Source: Quillaja saponaria
Taxonomy: Eukaryota > Streptophyta > Magnoliopsida > Fabales > Quillajaceae
Assembly: GCA_029379385.1 (NCBI GenBank)
Contig: CM055614.1
Location: 1,116,001 to 1,180,000, forward strand
Length of the DNA stretch: 64,000 bases
Direction: 5' to 3'
Shown here one piece after another: positions 48,001 to 59,941 of the stretch (positions are counted from its first letter, which is position 1; each line of letters starts with the position of its first letter). Position numbers and translations under genes: made by a program. The notes under the pieces are model-generated. The model was given only the letters and a program-made list of their open reading frames with translations, ran no database searches and was not told the origin of the DNA.

Positions 48001-50402
48001 TTGAGTTTCATTCACATAAGTGATTGACTAATGGACTGACGTAGGGCACCATATCATAGTTTGAGCCAACATGAGATGTGATCTAGTTATGGGTCTATAG
48101 CTCCATAACTTAACATGGAGACAAGACCATGAAGCTGACAGAAATTTGTTACAAGTTTTAACCCAATTTAAATGATGTAGGTTGAAGGAGTTCCTGCATT
48201 AATTCATCAGACAGAAGTATCATGGGATGCCACTTTGGACCCTGCATCATATTTCAAAGTCGGGCAGGTATTTACCTCTTAAGACAATGAAGATTGGTTC
48301 AGAAAAACAAACATGATTAGTTTGATAAACCTCCACAGTCGATGAGTCGAAGCTGTATTGCTTCAATCCCATCATCATTTGGTTTTCTTATATTCTCCAC
48401 TGTTTTCAGTTTTTATCTGTATGAATGTATGATTCATTTTTATAAGAAGTTCAAATAATTTTCATACTTCTTAGGTACCTGTTCTTTCTGCTCCTTTTTT
48501 GAGATCTAAAATTACTTTCTGGTCCAGGTTGTAGAGGCAAAGGTTCACCAATTGAACTTTGCTCTTGAACGCATATTTTTATCACTAAAGGAGATTGCGG
48601 TAACACTAATTATTTAAAATTTCATGTTTTTGTCCTTTATGTTAAGTAGATAGCTTATTTTGGATTCAGCAATATGTATCTAGTAGTTGTAATTGAAAAT
48701 CATTCTTTTACTGTAGCATCCTGGTCCACTGATTGGGGGCTTGGAATCTGTGGTTGGGGATCATAATCCCTTGGACTCGAGATTGGAGATAGCACAGGCA
48801 GATACTGAGGTATATTCACCATTTTTAAGCTTGTGTGCCAAATTAGTTGTATAACATGTTATAAAGAAAAAATTATTATTGGAAATCTTCAGAATAATAT
48901 TATAAGTTATGCTGCTAAGAGAAATATACTTGCTGCTCTGCAGGCTGAAGAAATGCATGATTAATTTTGTAGCAACTTGGATCTTATTCTTCGGATAGTA
49001 TAACACCCAACATAAAACCTGAAAGAAATCCTTTTTTTAAGTTTTGATGTTGCATTTATATTGGAAAGCTGGGCTCCTTGACCTGATGCTCAGCCTAAGT
49101 AATTTCTTTACTTGTTTTTATCTAGCTAATCATCCACATCAATTCTCATTTGTACAGTGGGCTGAAGTGGAATCTCTTATCAGAGAATTGCAACAAATTG
49201 ATGGGATCAAATATGTTTCAAAAGGTCGTTTTTTCTTAAGCCCTGGTTTAGCCCCTACATTTCAGGTATGCACATCAAGATTTTAAAGCCTCTGTGAAAT
49301 TGCATTTTCATTGAAAGAATATCAGGTCATTTCTCATTCTGTTAGACTGCAAATTTTACATTCTGCATATTGGCTAAATAAGAATTTTTGCGTTTTGTTT
49401 GTATTAACATTTGGGTTATGAAAAGAATGTGTCATGGTGCAATTAATTGACTATAGATATGCCTTTTACTTGTGGATATCTAGAAAAGTGCTTCTTCTTA
49501 TTGTTTACTTGGTCCTGTTTGGAAGTTCAAGTTGTCATGAATCAAAAAGCTTATCATTTTTCTGGGGGTTCATTTTTCGTTACTGTTTGACTTACTAGCA
49601 ATGCTAGGTTTAAATTCTCTTGTTACGTAACTAATTTGTCAAAGACAACCATACATGCCTGATGCCACCTTTTTTCAAACTGTTTTCTGCTAGAACGTAT
49701 CTCTGAAGAACTAATGTGGCATCCTAAGCATAATTATGAGCCCAGTAAACTTCCTTTGTCTTTCAATAACTCTCTTTTTGCATATCTGTAAGCCTGTAAG
49801 TACCAGTCAGTAAGCCCAGGAAACTATCAAATTTTGATTATTATCTCATCCAGTTTATACCACCACTATATTTTGTATTTACTTTTGAAAATAGTGTCAT
49901 TCTCTATGAAAATATCTGCAACCAAACCTTTGGTGCAGGTTTATATGGCATCCATGTTTGAGAATCAGTACAAGTTGCTTGCTCGATCTGGAAACAAAGT
50001 ACAAGAGGTATGGACCTCAAAGGTTTGCTAGTTAACTACACCAGATTCTCTAATTATTTCTCAATAGGGAGACTTGATGTATGGAGTTTATTAATTACTC
50101 AAAGATTGATAATGCCCCTTGAATTATTTCTCAATTTGATTTGCCCCTTTCTGGGATTCAAAATTTTTCCCCACTATCCATACAGAAAAATCATTACAAA
50201 ACAAAATTTTATTTTCATCTTCCTAAATCAAAAGGGATACTGATCAGATGATAAACAAACTATGCCATAAATCTTACTATCAAAATGGTGAATCTTCTAA
50301 CTGTAGTACACAAATTATCTTGGGCAGGTGGTGGTTCAATCTTCTTTGGATAAAGAAGGGATGAAGTCGGCAATTCTAACATGTACAAAGAAAGTGGATT
50401 AG
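45014..50402 (+). CDS. Plastid-type S1-domain RNA-binding protein
   Basis: Probable chloroplast RNA-binding protein, close to the Arabidopsis S1-domain protein At1g12800 (SDP, linked to plastid rRNA processing) as I recall it. Fourteen exons: 45014-45277, 45647-46415, 46491-46608, 46696-46816, 46907-47005, 47122-47421, 47587-47694, 47892-47963, 48181-48267, 48528-48599, 48717-48809, 49158-49265, 49939-50007, 50328-50402; 784 residues, all in phase. The N-terminus is Ser/Thr/Arg-rich with few acids, like a transit peptide. The middle is disordered with repeated ILRKPS, LLRKPE and LLQKPE motifs. A degenerate S1-like segment (GFVVSFGSLIGFLPYRNL) lies near residue 455. A clear S1 OB-fold lies near residues 594-670: LQVGDVVKCCVKKITYFGIF, VEGVPALIHQTEVSW, VGQVVEAKVHQLN. 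The end is QSSLDKEGMKSAILTCTKKV. Confidence 0.9.
45317..45444. repeat. 64 bp tandem duplication in S1-gene intron 1
   Basis: Copy 1 (45317-45380) and copy 2 (45381-45444) both begin TATTAGAAGG and end GATTACATGCAACGCT plus one base. They differ at about five sites, so the event is older than the perfect 40 bp duplication near 40.1 kb. Confidence 0.92.
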
Positions 50403-51748
50403 TTGTGACTGCAGCAGCCATTCATGTACTTTTGGTTTTGGGTAAATGGCAATCCAAGATAGTTATGGAAGAAAACGGAGGAAGGTGATAGCATATTCGC
50501 TTTACAGGAAAAAAAAATGTTTGTTGTTCATATTGTAGTCCTTTTTCTAATAACTCAAAAATCCAATTCATTTCCTATCTTCCATGCTCTATTCTTAGTT
50601 TGCTATAGAATGTCAGTAACTTCTGGACAATCTAATTTGATCCGTGGTGTAAGCCCTTTATTTCTGGTCATATGTGAAAATATCACGCAGAGAAGATATG
50701 GCTGGTTAGGATTGTACTGGCTGGCTACCATATCAAGTCAAGTGTATGGCCAACATTTTTAATACTTTTGTATGAATCTGTTCCTTGTATTCCTGTCTGC
50801 ATAAACACACAAGGAAGCTACCTCAGCGAGAAATTGAGGGTGGTGCATGCAAAATCAGCTTAGTTTGGCCTTCAAACTTAAATTTGGTTTTTTGGTTCTC
50901 CTTTTCTGGTTTGGAAGATCAAGGATTTAAACCAGACCTTGTAGATGGGGCTAGAAAGCAGTCACTTTCGTGGTCTGTTTGCTTGCCTTCTTTTGCTTTG
51001 TTAACTGTAAAGTTTATATGCTTCTTTCTCCAAATCAGAGAAATAATAATCGCGATTGCTTCTATTTTTGTCCAATGTCAACAATATCTTAAACACGCAT
51101 GCTAACGTCGCTAAATTTCACTACAATTCTTGGGATGTTTATCTATATTATTCTCTCTTTTTTTTTCTTTTTTCTTTTTTTAAAAGAAAAACAATCCTTG
51201 TAGATCTTCATCTATTGAATTATTTTTTTTTTAAATGAATATTTTTAAATAATCTTTTACATATTTTTAAAGTGCCACCTGTATATTAAACAGCTTTTAC
51301 CCCGGTTACCAGTTACCACCGTCAACGTTGTCCTTGGAGTCTTTGACTACTAGATTTTGATTGCCCTAATCAAAGACTGCTTTCCGTTACATTGGTGTCG
51401 TATCGTGATTGACGCTAAACCATGTGTATGTCTTTTCTAGTGGACGAAAATACCCTTGGTATCGATCATTATCTTATGCACGAGTCAAGACAAACACCTC
51501 TTTCACTTGCTGCCGTTCCCCTTTTCTTGAAGTGCAAGTGCCACTTGGAATAGCTGTGACGGAGCTCCTCCGCTCTCTCTTTCTTTCAGTTTGTAAATAA
51601 ATACTCAAACTTTACAGTTTCTGAGGCCTCAATCTTTCCCTCTTCTGTTTTGCTTGTCCCTGTGTTGAAGTAGTGTGTCTGAGAGAGAGTTAAGAAAAGA
51701 GGGGAAAGTGGAAAGGAGAAAGGGGAAAGGGGAAAGGGGAAAGGGAAA
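50403..51748. other. Spacer between S1 gene and tetraspanin
   Basis: S1-gene 3' flank, ordinary AT-rich sequence with a TC-rich run near 51155-51180, then the tetraspanin promoter. The last 40 bases are a purine-rich leader with a G-quadruplex pattern (separate entry). No further gene was recognised. Confidence 0.55.
51722..51745 (+). promoter_or_regulatory. G-quadruplex motif in tetraspanin 5' leader
   Basis: Four G-runs (51722-51725, 51729-51732, 51736-51739, 51743-51745) separated by AAA loops, ending four bases before the start codon at 51749. It meets the usual G3+N1-7 rule. As RNA it could slow scanning or initiation; that is inference. Confidence 0.7.
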
Positions 51749-54531
51749 ATGGGAGTTGGAACAAGTACGTTTGTAATCAGATGGATCAACTTTCTCACCA
51801 TGGTATGCTTTATTCTTTTCATTTTACATACTCATTTATGTATGTTGGTTGAAATTTTTTCCTATTCTATGTAAATTCTGGGTTACATTGCAAATATACC
51901 CATATTTTTTAAAATACCCAGTTCCGGCTATATGTTCGGTTTTGGTGCTGCTTTTCAAATTTCATTGGCATTGATGTTTCTGTAGGTACCCATGGTTTCC
52001 ACTAAAAAATGAAGCAAAATACGTCTGGCAGCTCATAATTTGAACACCAAAACTCCCCTCGCTGTTGGGTGGGGGTGGGGTTGTACTACAATGAAAAATC
52101 TTTAGTTTAGAATTTTCTAGCATTTCTTTGTCTTTTATTCTGAGTTCTTGACGCTCTTTGCTTACCTTCATTGTGCAGCTTCTGGCTATTGTGGTCATAG
52201 TATTTGGGGTGTGGATGAGCACTCATCACGATGGCTGTCGAAAATCCCTCACTCTCCCTGTCTTAGGCCTTGGTGCATTCATCTTCTTAATGTCAGTTTT
52301 GCATCCTATATGATCTGACTTTGGCGCCTTCTATTTTCCATTCAAGTTTTGCTGCTTTTTTATTATTTTCTAATATATGTTTTCTCCTTTGATTGTAGAT
52401 CCATTGTTGGTTTCTTGGGTGCACTGAAGAACAACTCAATACTGTTATGGGTTGTATCCTTATCACTTATCAATTGATTTTGTTTTAGTATAAAGTTATT
52501 TTTGTAGCTCCCTCCCTCACCCCACTCCCTGAAAGGGAAAAAAAATTTCTGGTATATTCCATGACATGTCACTTGCAGTATCTGATCATGTTGTGCTTCA
52601 TCTTGGTGGGCATACTGGTTTTCACAGTATTGGCGTAAGTACTGAAGTTGATTTACCAAATAGAATTTTTTGTTATGCATTATAATTTTCTCTGAATGTT
52701 GTCATTTTGCTTCATCTTCAAGTGAACCTTTATAAGGTTGCTTTTTGGTTTATCTGCTGGATGCTACTTTCAGTCTGAATTAGCATCAGCAGTCCATTTT
52801 GAATGCTCTTACGGCATGCAGAGTTAACATGTCTTAGTATATCAGGAAGATAAAATTATTTCTCCTGAATTTAGCATCTGCAATCCATTTCAAAAATAAG
52901 CTTTTTTTTTACTGATGGACCCCCCTTAATTATGGTTACTTGTTTAGATGTAATATTGTTTTGCCTTTCCTGCAGGTTCATTGTGACAAATAATGGGTCA
53001 GGTCATAGTGTGGCTGGCTTGAGGTAACTGCCCAAGCATTTCTTGTAGATGCATCATCATTTTAGTCCTTCATTTTGTAAATGTCATGCTGAGTGATGGT
53101 ATTCACAGTAGATTTCATTGTGAGCACGTACTTAATCAGGAATGAAAGACTTGTTATCACACCATGGTCTGTGTTTGACTTGTCCTTCAAATTTGTTTTT
53201 CGGATTCTTGTTCTCATGGGTTAGCTAGGAAGTGTTTTCTCTGAATAATGACTGTCTTCTTATCTGGTCAGGTACAAGGAGTATCAACTCCAAGATTACA
53301 GTTCATGGTTTCTCAAACAGGTATCTATCTTAGCAACATAGAGATCTGATGGTAGATGGTCATACCTTGCTGTGCAGTTTTTCTTATACTGCTCTATATG
53401 TTTTAGCTAAACAATTCTCATAATTGGGAGCGCTTGAAGAGTTGTCTTGTGAAATCTGATGACTGCACTCGCTTATCGAAAAAATATAAGGTCCACTCTT
53501 TATTATAATGATATTACTCATCTGTTATCTCCCAAAATACCTGTTACTATTTTTGTCTCCCTCCTTGATGTTCATGTGATTTGCTGATGCATCCTCTTTG
53601 TATTGCAGACTCTAAAACAGTATAGATTAGCAAAATTGACGCCAATCGAGGCTGGCTGTTGCCGACCTCCTTCAGAGTATGTGCTTTTCAGTAATTTCTG
53701 CCCTTTTTTTAGATATTTTCTTTGTTCATATGTATAACTAATATTTCCTCCCCTGTCTGAGGATTTCCTTTTCCCTGCTGCATTAAGTGTAACTGTGATT
53801 TGTTTTAGACTACACATCTTTTCTGGGCTAACATCAAGAAGTACATGTTACTGAAATTGTTGTTTTCTGTGATTCAAATAAACTCAGATGCGGTTATCCT
53901 GCTGTAAATGCATCATACTATGATTTGACCTTTCATCCAACTAGCTCTAAAAGTGACTGCAAACTTTACAAAAACTCCCGGGCCGTCAAGTGCTACGGTT
54001 GTGATTCCTGCAAGTAAGGATGCCACTCCTCTGCTAAACTCTCTAAATGATTTCACTGCTATTCTCTTATGGTTTTTTCTCAATCATGTTTCCAGGGCTG
54101 GTGTTGCACAATACATGAAAATTGAGTGGAGAGTGGTTGCAATATTTAATGTTGTTCTGTTTGTTGTCTTGGTAAGACGTTTCTCACCATTTTGTGTGAT
54201 TCTCCCAATTATGAAATTATGAATTACCCTTGAAGTTAAATAAACAAATATGCTAACTGTGGACAATAGTCAATAGGTAGAGCTGAAAATATTTTTTCCC
54301 AAAATACCTGGAACCAACTACCTTTATGTTGCAATAATTTTCTTCTGGTCATTATGAGAAGGCCCTTTCATAACTTCAGTTCTTTTCTGATCATCCGTAC
54401 ATATTCTCCTGCATGCCATTCCTTAATGACTTGATTCTGATTGCCATTCTTCTGTGCGATTTCAGTCGATTGTATACTTTGTGGGATGCTGTGCAAGACG
54501 AAATGCTGCCCGGAGCCTTTCAAAAGTTTGA
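51749..54531 (+). CDS. TET10: Tetraspanin (TET10-like)
   Basis: Four-pass membrane protein that organises membrane microdomains. Eleven exons: 51749-51802, 52179-52291, 52399-52453, 52579-52634, 52976-53023, 53272-53320, 53407-53490, 53609-53676, 53888-54013, 54096-54171, 54466-54531; 264 residues, no frame damage. TM1 is around INFLTMLLAIVVIVFGVWMS, TM2 around LPVLGLGAFIFLMSIVGFLG, TM3 around YLIMLCFILVGILVFTVLAF, and TM4 around WRVVAIFNVVLFVVLSIVYF. The large loop carries the plant signature GCCRPPSECGYP and further Cys (KCYGCDSCK). The C-terminal tail CCARRNAARSLSKV has juxtamembrane Cys suited to palmitoylation. The high exon number fits the TET10 branch, and TET10 (At1g63260) also sits in the syntenic block as I recall it. 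Confidence in 'tetraspanin' is very high, in TET10 moderate. Confidence 0.94.
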
Positions 54532-55384
54532 AAGGGACCCATTTGTGTTCATGATCCTGTTCTAAAATGGTAATGGCCTCTATTAACACACGCGAATGTT
54601 AGTGGACAGTGGTCACCTTTGTGTTCATTATTTATAGCTAGATATTAGAACATTACATTATTAGCCAAGGCTTTTCTTTCACAGGTACACACTAATTGCA
54701 CAAATTGCATCTTCGCACTCAAAAGGTTGATGCTTCTGTGGCCAGCTGCCCCTCCTTCATCAAAGCCAGCAAGCATTAGAGGACCTTTGCTTGGAAAATG
54801 ATAGAAACAAGCTAGTGGTTGCTATTATAGAGAATTGTGCCTGTGAACTGAAGAGGAGATAGAAGAGTCTCTTGATAGAGCAGTAAAGATGCATATGTAT
54901 CCATTCAGACAATAAATTTTGGGTTCTAGTTACTTATTTGTATTTGGTATAATTCTAGGATGAAATATTGATGATTGTTTAGTTATTTACATGTTTTGAA
55001 AAACAAAAATAGTATTTATGAAGGATGCAAACGGATTCAAACTGACTGAAGCTTACGCAGATAAAAGTAAAAAATTGAAAACTATACATGGGCAATGTGA
55101 ATAAAGTGTAATTTAACTTTAGCTTTGTTAAAATTGTTTGAAAAGTAATTTACACTTTTTTGAAATTTAGCCTTTCCAACCTTTTTAGATTGGCCTTTTT
55201 TAGCTGTAGCTAGGGTTTAATGTCTTACCAGGTCAATGTCACAGGCCCGTCCATTTAAGCCCAATAATATACTATCATGAAATACCCATTAAACCCTTTC
55301 TGTGAGAGAAAAAGAGAAAAGAAAATGAAAATGAAAAACCCCCTAAACCCTTCTTCCTTGTTCAACCTCATCTTGACTTGATCA
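54532..55384. other. Tetraspanin 3' flank and an orphan promoter
   Basis: Tetraspanin 3' untranslated sequence to about 54930. Bases 55210-55384 look like a housekeeping promoter: telo-box TAGGGTTT at 55211-55218, GGCCCG and AGCCCAATA site-II-like motifs at 55244-55265, and AAACCCT at about 55293 and 55346. Confidence 0.5.
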
Positions 55385-55677
55385 ATGGGCGGAGGTCCTC
55401 GGACATTCCCCGGAGGTGTCTACAAGTGGAAATGGAAGCGTATGCATGAGAAACGAGCCGAATGGACGACCTGGGTCAGTTGGGTCGCCGATAGATTTGA
55501 GGAAAATGTAAAATCTTGACGAATACGAATAGCAATTTTGTGAAGACAAGGATTTACTCAGTGCAAAGTCCAAGGAGGTTTCAGAGACATGAAAGCTCTT
55601 CCAGCGAGGATGATTCCGGTTCTGGTTGCGGCGGTGATTCTGCAAAATCATTTGAACGAAATGTAGTTGGTAATTGA
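55385..55677 (+). pseudogene. Relic of a DEAD-box RNA helicase 5' end (RH33/RH48-like)
   Basis: The ORF 55385-55519 starts MGGGPRTFPGGVYKWKWKR + MHEKRA, which I recall as the conserved beginning of the organellar RH33/RH48 helicase group. It then jumps to a short VADRFEENVKS piece and a stop. In another frame, 55552-55677 reads YSVQSPRRFQRHESSSSEDD, resembling the acidic Ser stretch that follows later in those proteins. No DEAD, SAT or HRIGR motifs are found downstream, so the helicase core is gone. A plausible promoter with telo-box and site-II-like motifs remains upstream. RH48 (At1g63250) lies between CLE14 and TET10 in Arabidopsis as I recall, the same place as here. It could alternatively be a small new gene of 44 residues. 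Confidence 0.5.
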
Positions 55678-58577
55678 GGTAATAAGAGCAACAGACATGT
55701 GAATAACTACACAAAGAATACTTAAAAAACAAGCTGAGTGAGGAGGAGACTATTTACTCAGAGAAGGTAGGCAAACGAGTTGTCATTGTGTATTAGCCAG
55801 ACGCTTAGTATTACTGTTTATGCATACATGCTTGCAAAGAGAAAACATAAAAGGAAATTGCAAAATTAAGATGTGAATAATCAGTTTGCTTTATTTGCCT
55901 CTTTGTTTATCAATTTGCTAGAATTGACCTTGCACTGAGACTTCTAATTGTTGGAAAATTTGCATTACATCTATGCCAAGAAGAAAAAACACTTTGTAAT
56001 AATAATGCATGAGCAAAGTAAATATCAGAATTTTAGAGACCCACAAAAAACAGATAAACATATCCTGCCGAAAAGGGGATTTTCTATTGTAGGAAAAAAC
56101 ATGAAAATGAAAAAATAATCTTAGAGAAATCTACGTGAATAATTTTTTTGGATTTTAAATAATTTATATTCTTGTTGATTCTTCTTTCTTTTGTTGTACC
56201 TTTGTAGGATCAACAACGTTTCTATTAAAAGTCATTCAATCCGTTAAAGTTTACTTTTCTTTTCTTTTTTGCTAAGAATCTGAATACTATAATTGCAGAC
56301 AAAATAATCAAAAATATGAAATCTCAAACTTTATCCATGTCTAATTAAAATAACAAGGTAGTAAATGCTGAAATCAGATTCGAACATAATTTCATTTTCT
56401 TACTGTAATTGAACAAACCCAGCAGGGTTTATCACCAAAAAGAAAAAAAATCCAGCAGAATTTGATTCACCTAAAGAAAATCCAGCTCAATATCTTATGA
56501 CTTAAATACCCTAAACCCCAAAATACGAGACCTTAATCCAGGAAGGGATTCGGTGGGCGTTTGGAAAGAACTTCAAATTTTGTGGTTGGCCATATGGTGT
56601 GATTATGGTAACAAATTATATAATTAACCATGGTTTAGCCAGGTGACAACAGGACACATCATCATTTAGCCATGCTACTGTTCTGCCACATGTCAACAGA
56701 AGTGCAGCACAATGTGGGCTTGTGGAGCCTACCCTACATTAAGTTGCTTACATGTCTTGTTTTCATTAGGCAATTACATGTCCAAATGCTTACCTGGATT
56801 ATGAATTGTAATCCCCTGCTGTTATAAATGGAAAAAATAAAACTTAAGAATTTATGGAAAGAATTTTTTTTTTTGTTTTGGTAATTTCAAGGTCAGGCCT
56901 TTATAAATGAAAGGAATGTAGCTCTCTCATGTTCATTCAGGCTTCATAATATCTTAGAGAGCAGAGAGAGTACTAAACATCTTCAATAATAGAGGTAATC
57001 TCATTTGCTTCTTAAAAATACCTTTGTTTTTTTAGCTATTTTATTTTGTATATGTATTCTCCATTCTCTCATCATGTTTAGAATTTTGTGTTCTTGAATA
57101 ACACTAGGAGAGGATGTAATGCAACAGAAAGAAAAAAAGTTGGTTATAAGATGAAGATAGCTATCTTCGCTGATCTTAGTATTGTGAATAATTTTTATCT
57201 TTGTAAAAAGAAAATTCTAGCTTGAATATTCCAAAATTTAAGATATCCAATGAAGTAGGACAAGTTTTTACCAATTTGAGGACATTAAACCCACACTATT
57301 CTTGATCACTTACAGTAGAACTTTTCTGAATATGTATTCTTTGTAAATCACATTACCACAGTGATCAAACGGGTTTTTTAGGAGTATACTACAGTTTTGG
57401 TAAAGTCTCACCACGCGATGTATAAGAAAGCTGAAAGAAAATGAAATGAAAGGATGTAAGTTTAGATTGCATTTTTGCGTGTCAAATTTATGATCAAAGG
57501 CCAGAGGCAGAGATAAGTCGTTTATGTTTATGATTGTAAGAAAGAAGATTATTTCAAGTTGTTTAAATTTCTTCCAGTGAGCGTCATATGTCAATATGAA
57601 TAAAGTCTCTCTTAGAATTTTGGTCCTGGTTTGGTTATTGGATACTCTATAGACTGCATGTTTTTCGAGCAGAAACCAGATAATTTGAACTTACCGATTA
57701 GAAAAAGAAACGTTTTGAGCAGGAGCAAAACGGTTAGTACTGAGTACTTATAGGTTTGTGATTTCAATTGTGGAAGCTCTTCCAAATTTGGAGCCTGTTA
57801 ATAAATTTGGAGTCTGTTAATTTCACATAACGAACTAATTTTTCGGTTGTGCAGTAACTTTTCCATGTAAATAGGTCTTAAAATTCTTTACAAGTAGAGA
57901 TACTCATAAACAACAAACTTTTGCCATTCAAGCAGAATAATGCATATCTACAAAGATTTCTTTAGTGAGACCTCATTCTTCTACAATTTATGTGCAACTT
58001 CCGCGTCATTGAATTAATTAATTATCACTGATTGATCACTGTTGGTTATTCAATGCTTACACCCTAATAAACATGATATTTGCATAGTATTATAGTTCTT
58101 CAGTTGTCTGGCTCTGATTCCTTTTATTTTATAGCTTGGAACATTTTATCTTTTGATTGTATAATCAGCATTTATGATTTTGATCCTTTGGTATCTAGTG
58201 ACTTTCTGGTGGTTTTACCTCTTTTTGAGCAGGAAAAATATTATGTTTATCTTCTATCTTTCACCTAATTCCCACTATCTTTTAGAAGAATCAGTTTTAT
58301 GGAGTTGGTGTATAACTGTATATATCCTAGCCCTCAAAATTTTGCCTTCCTCAGTTGTAGTGAATTCTGTTAGTTAACATCAACAGTAAGCACACTTGAT
58401 GATAATCATTAATGCCAAATATTTTGTATGCACTTGACCAGTTGACTTACTACACTGTATATATGGTGTAATGTTCTGAATACATTTCTCTGGCTTTCTG
58501 TTATTCTTGCATTTTAGCTGTTCTTGAACAAGTTCATCTGAAAGAATTGATGCATTTCACTGAACTCATTTTGCATG

Positions 58578-58609
<32 letters not shown>

Positions 58610-58935
58610 GGCTGCAATTTGAAATGATTTTAACTGATGCATTTTAGTTTCATGGATTTTCCTAGCATCCTTACTAAGAAAGTTGGTTATGCAAATTAAT
58701 CATCTTAATTTCTCTGCCATTTATATATGGTTGAGGAGCAATGGTGCATACTGAAGTTTCCTCTCACACTGATGAAAAATAAGTTTTTTAACCAAAAGAT
58801 TGAATGTTCTGTGGCTAGAAAATACTTTAGGATTATATTTCATGATCCATAGTACCCCAATTTTTTAAGTTAAAGATAGATTTTTTTAATTGCTTACAGT
58901 GTTTCCATCAATCCATTGAGGGAACATTTTGAGCA
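55678..58935. other. Spacer and probable F-box leader intron
   Basis: 55678-56900 has no recognisable coding sequence. A TATA box (TATAAAT, 56902-56908) is followed by a leader exon ending at the donor AGAG|GTAATC (56994). An acceptor TTGCTTACAG|TGTTTC at 58899/58900 would close a ~1.9 kb intron just before the F-box ATG. The intron contains a (TA)n run of about 28 bases near 58580. Confidence 0.45.
56902..56908 (+). promoter_or_regulatory. Putative TATA box of F-box gene
   Basis: TATAAAT about 30 bases before a likely transcription start, followed by a GA-rich leader that ends in a good splice donor at 56994/56995. The link to the F-box gene rests on the acceptor at 58899/58900 and is inference. 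Confidence 0.4.
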
Positions 58936-59941
58936 ATGACGAATCAGAGAAGTTGGAGAGATATGGATTATGATATTCTAGTGAGAATTTTTATGGCTCT
59001 GAATATTACGGATTTGATTACTGGAGTTGCACAAGTTTGTAATTCATGGCGCACTGCAAGTTGTGATCCTTGTCTATGGAGGAAGCTAGACTTGAGCACA
59101 CTGAAGCCCAAAACTGTCAGCATACCTCCTAGACCTTACCCTTGGTCTGATCAAGAATCAAGTAGAAGGCTGAAGCAAATTATGAAAAACGCTTTCTATT
59201 TCAGCCGTGGGAATGCAACTCACTTCATTTTCCACTACTTTGTCTTTCTACAGGATGAGCACTTGATTTATGCCGCCCAAAGGTCTATTTTTTCACTTTC
59301 TTAGGATTATTAGTGCAGTTAAGTTTTTCATAAATTATTGGGACTAACACTTAATTCATTCTCTTTCTTGCAGTAATCCAAATCTGAAACAACTTGTTCT
59401 ACCAGCTAGGAATTACATATCAAAGACTGGATTCCAGCAGGCTTTTCAGAGGTGGTCAACGCTTGAATCATTGACCGTTCCTTGTGTTATTTGTCCATAT
59501 TACATGGTGGAGGCAATTGGCAAAAGTTGCAGGAACTTCTACCAACTCAAGGTACTGTGTCCCTTTGATATGGAGTTTGCAGAAGCCTTAATCAAGCATA
59601 TCCCAAAACTAAAGATCTTGAGTCTCCGGTGCTCATTGGTGTACACGGAAGCTATAAACCGTATTTTGAAAAGCTTGGAACATTTAGAGGTGCTGAATTT
59701 ATCACACAGCATCTTTGTTGGTGAACCTGATCAGGGTGCAGAGACCAGAATGCAAACTCAGAAAGATTGTGATATAGCAGCACTCTTAGATGTCTCACGC
59801 CTAAAAAGAGTGATCACTTGTAAGAGAGAGGCCTGCCTTCTATGTAAGCATAAGCTTGATGATTTCCATGTCGGGGGTTGGTGTTGTAAGTTTCAAGAGG
59901 CAATATGGCGAGAAGATGAAGTAACCTCTCTTGCACATTGA
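58936..59941 (+). CDS. F-box/LRR protein
   Basis: Substrate-receptor subunit of an SCF ubiquitin ligase. Two exons, 58936-59282 and 59374-59941, encode 304 residues. The F-box is at residues 4-50: SWRDMDYDILVRIFMALNIT, LITGVAQVCNSWRTASCDPC, LWRKLDLS. The rest has irregular LRR-like stretches: NPNLKQLVLPARNYI, WSTLESLTVPC, FYQLKVLCPFDMEFAEALIK, IPKLKILSLRCSL, LEHLEVLNLSHS. The last ~40 residues hold a Cys cluster (CKREACLLCKHK, GGWCC), as in the SKIP19/At3g48880-type F-box proteins. The substrate is unknown. A long leader intron probably lies upstream. No frame damage. Confidence 0.9.

Noticed and set aside
54532..54800. Extra coding exon after the tetraspanin stop
   Set aside because: The protein already has four membrane spans and normal length; the sequence downstream has stops in all useful frames.
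55382..55732. 116-codon minus-strand ORF
   Set aside because: It overlaps the helicase-like stub antisense and has no family features.
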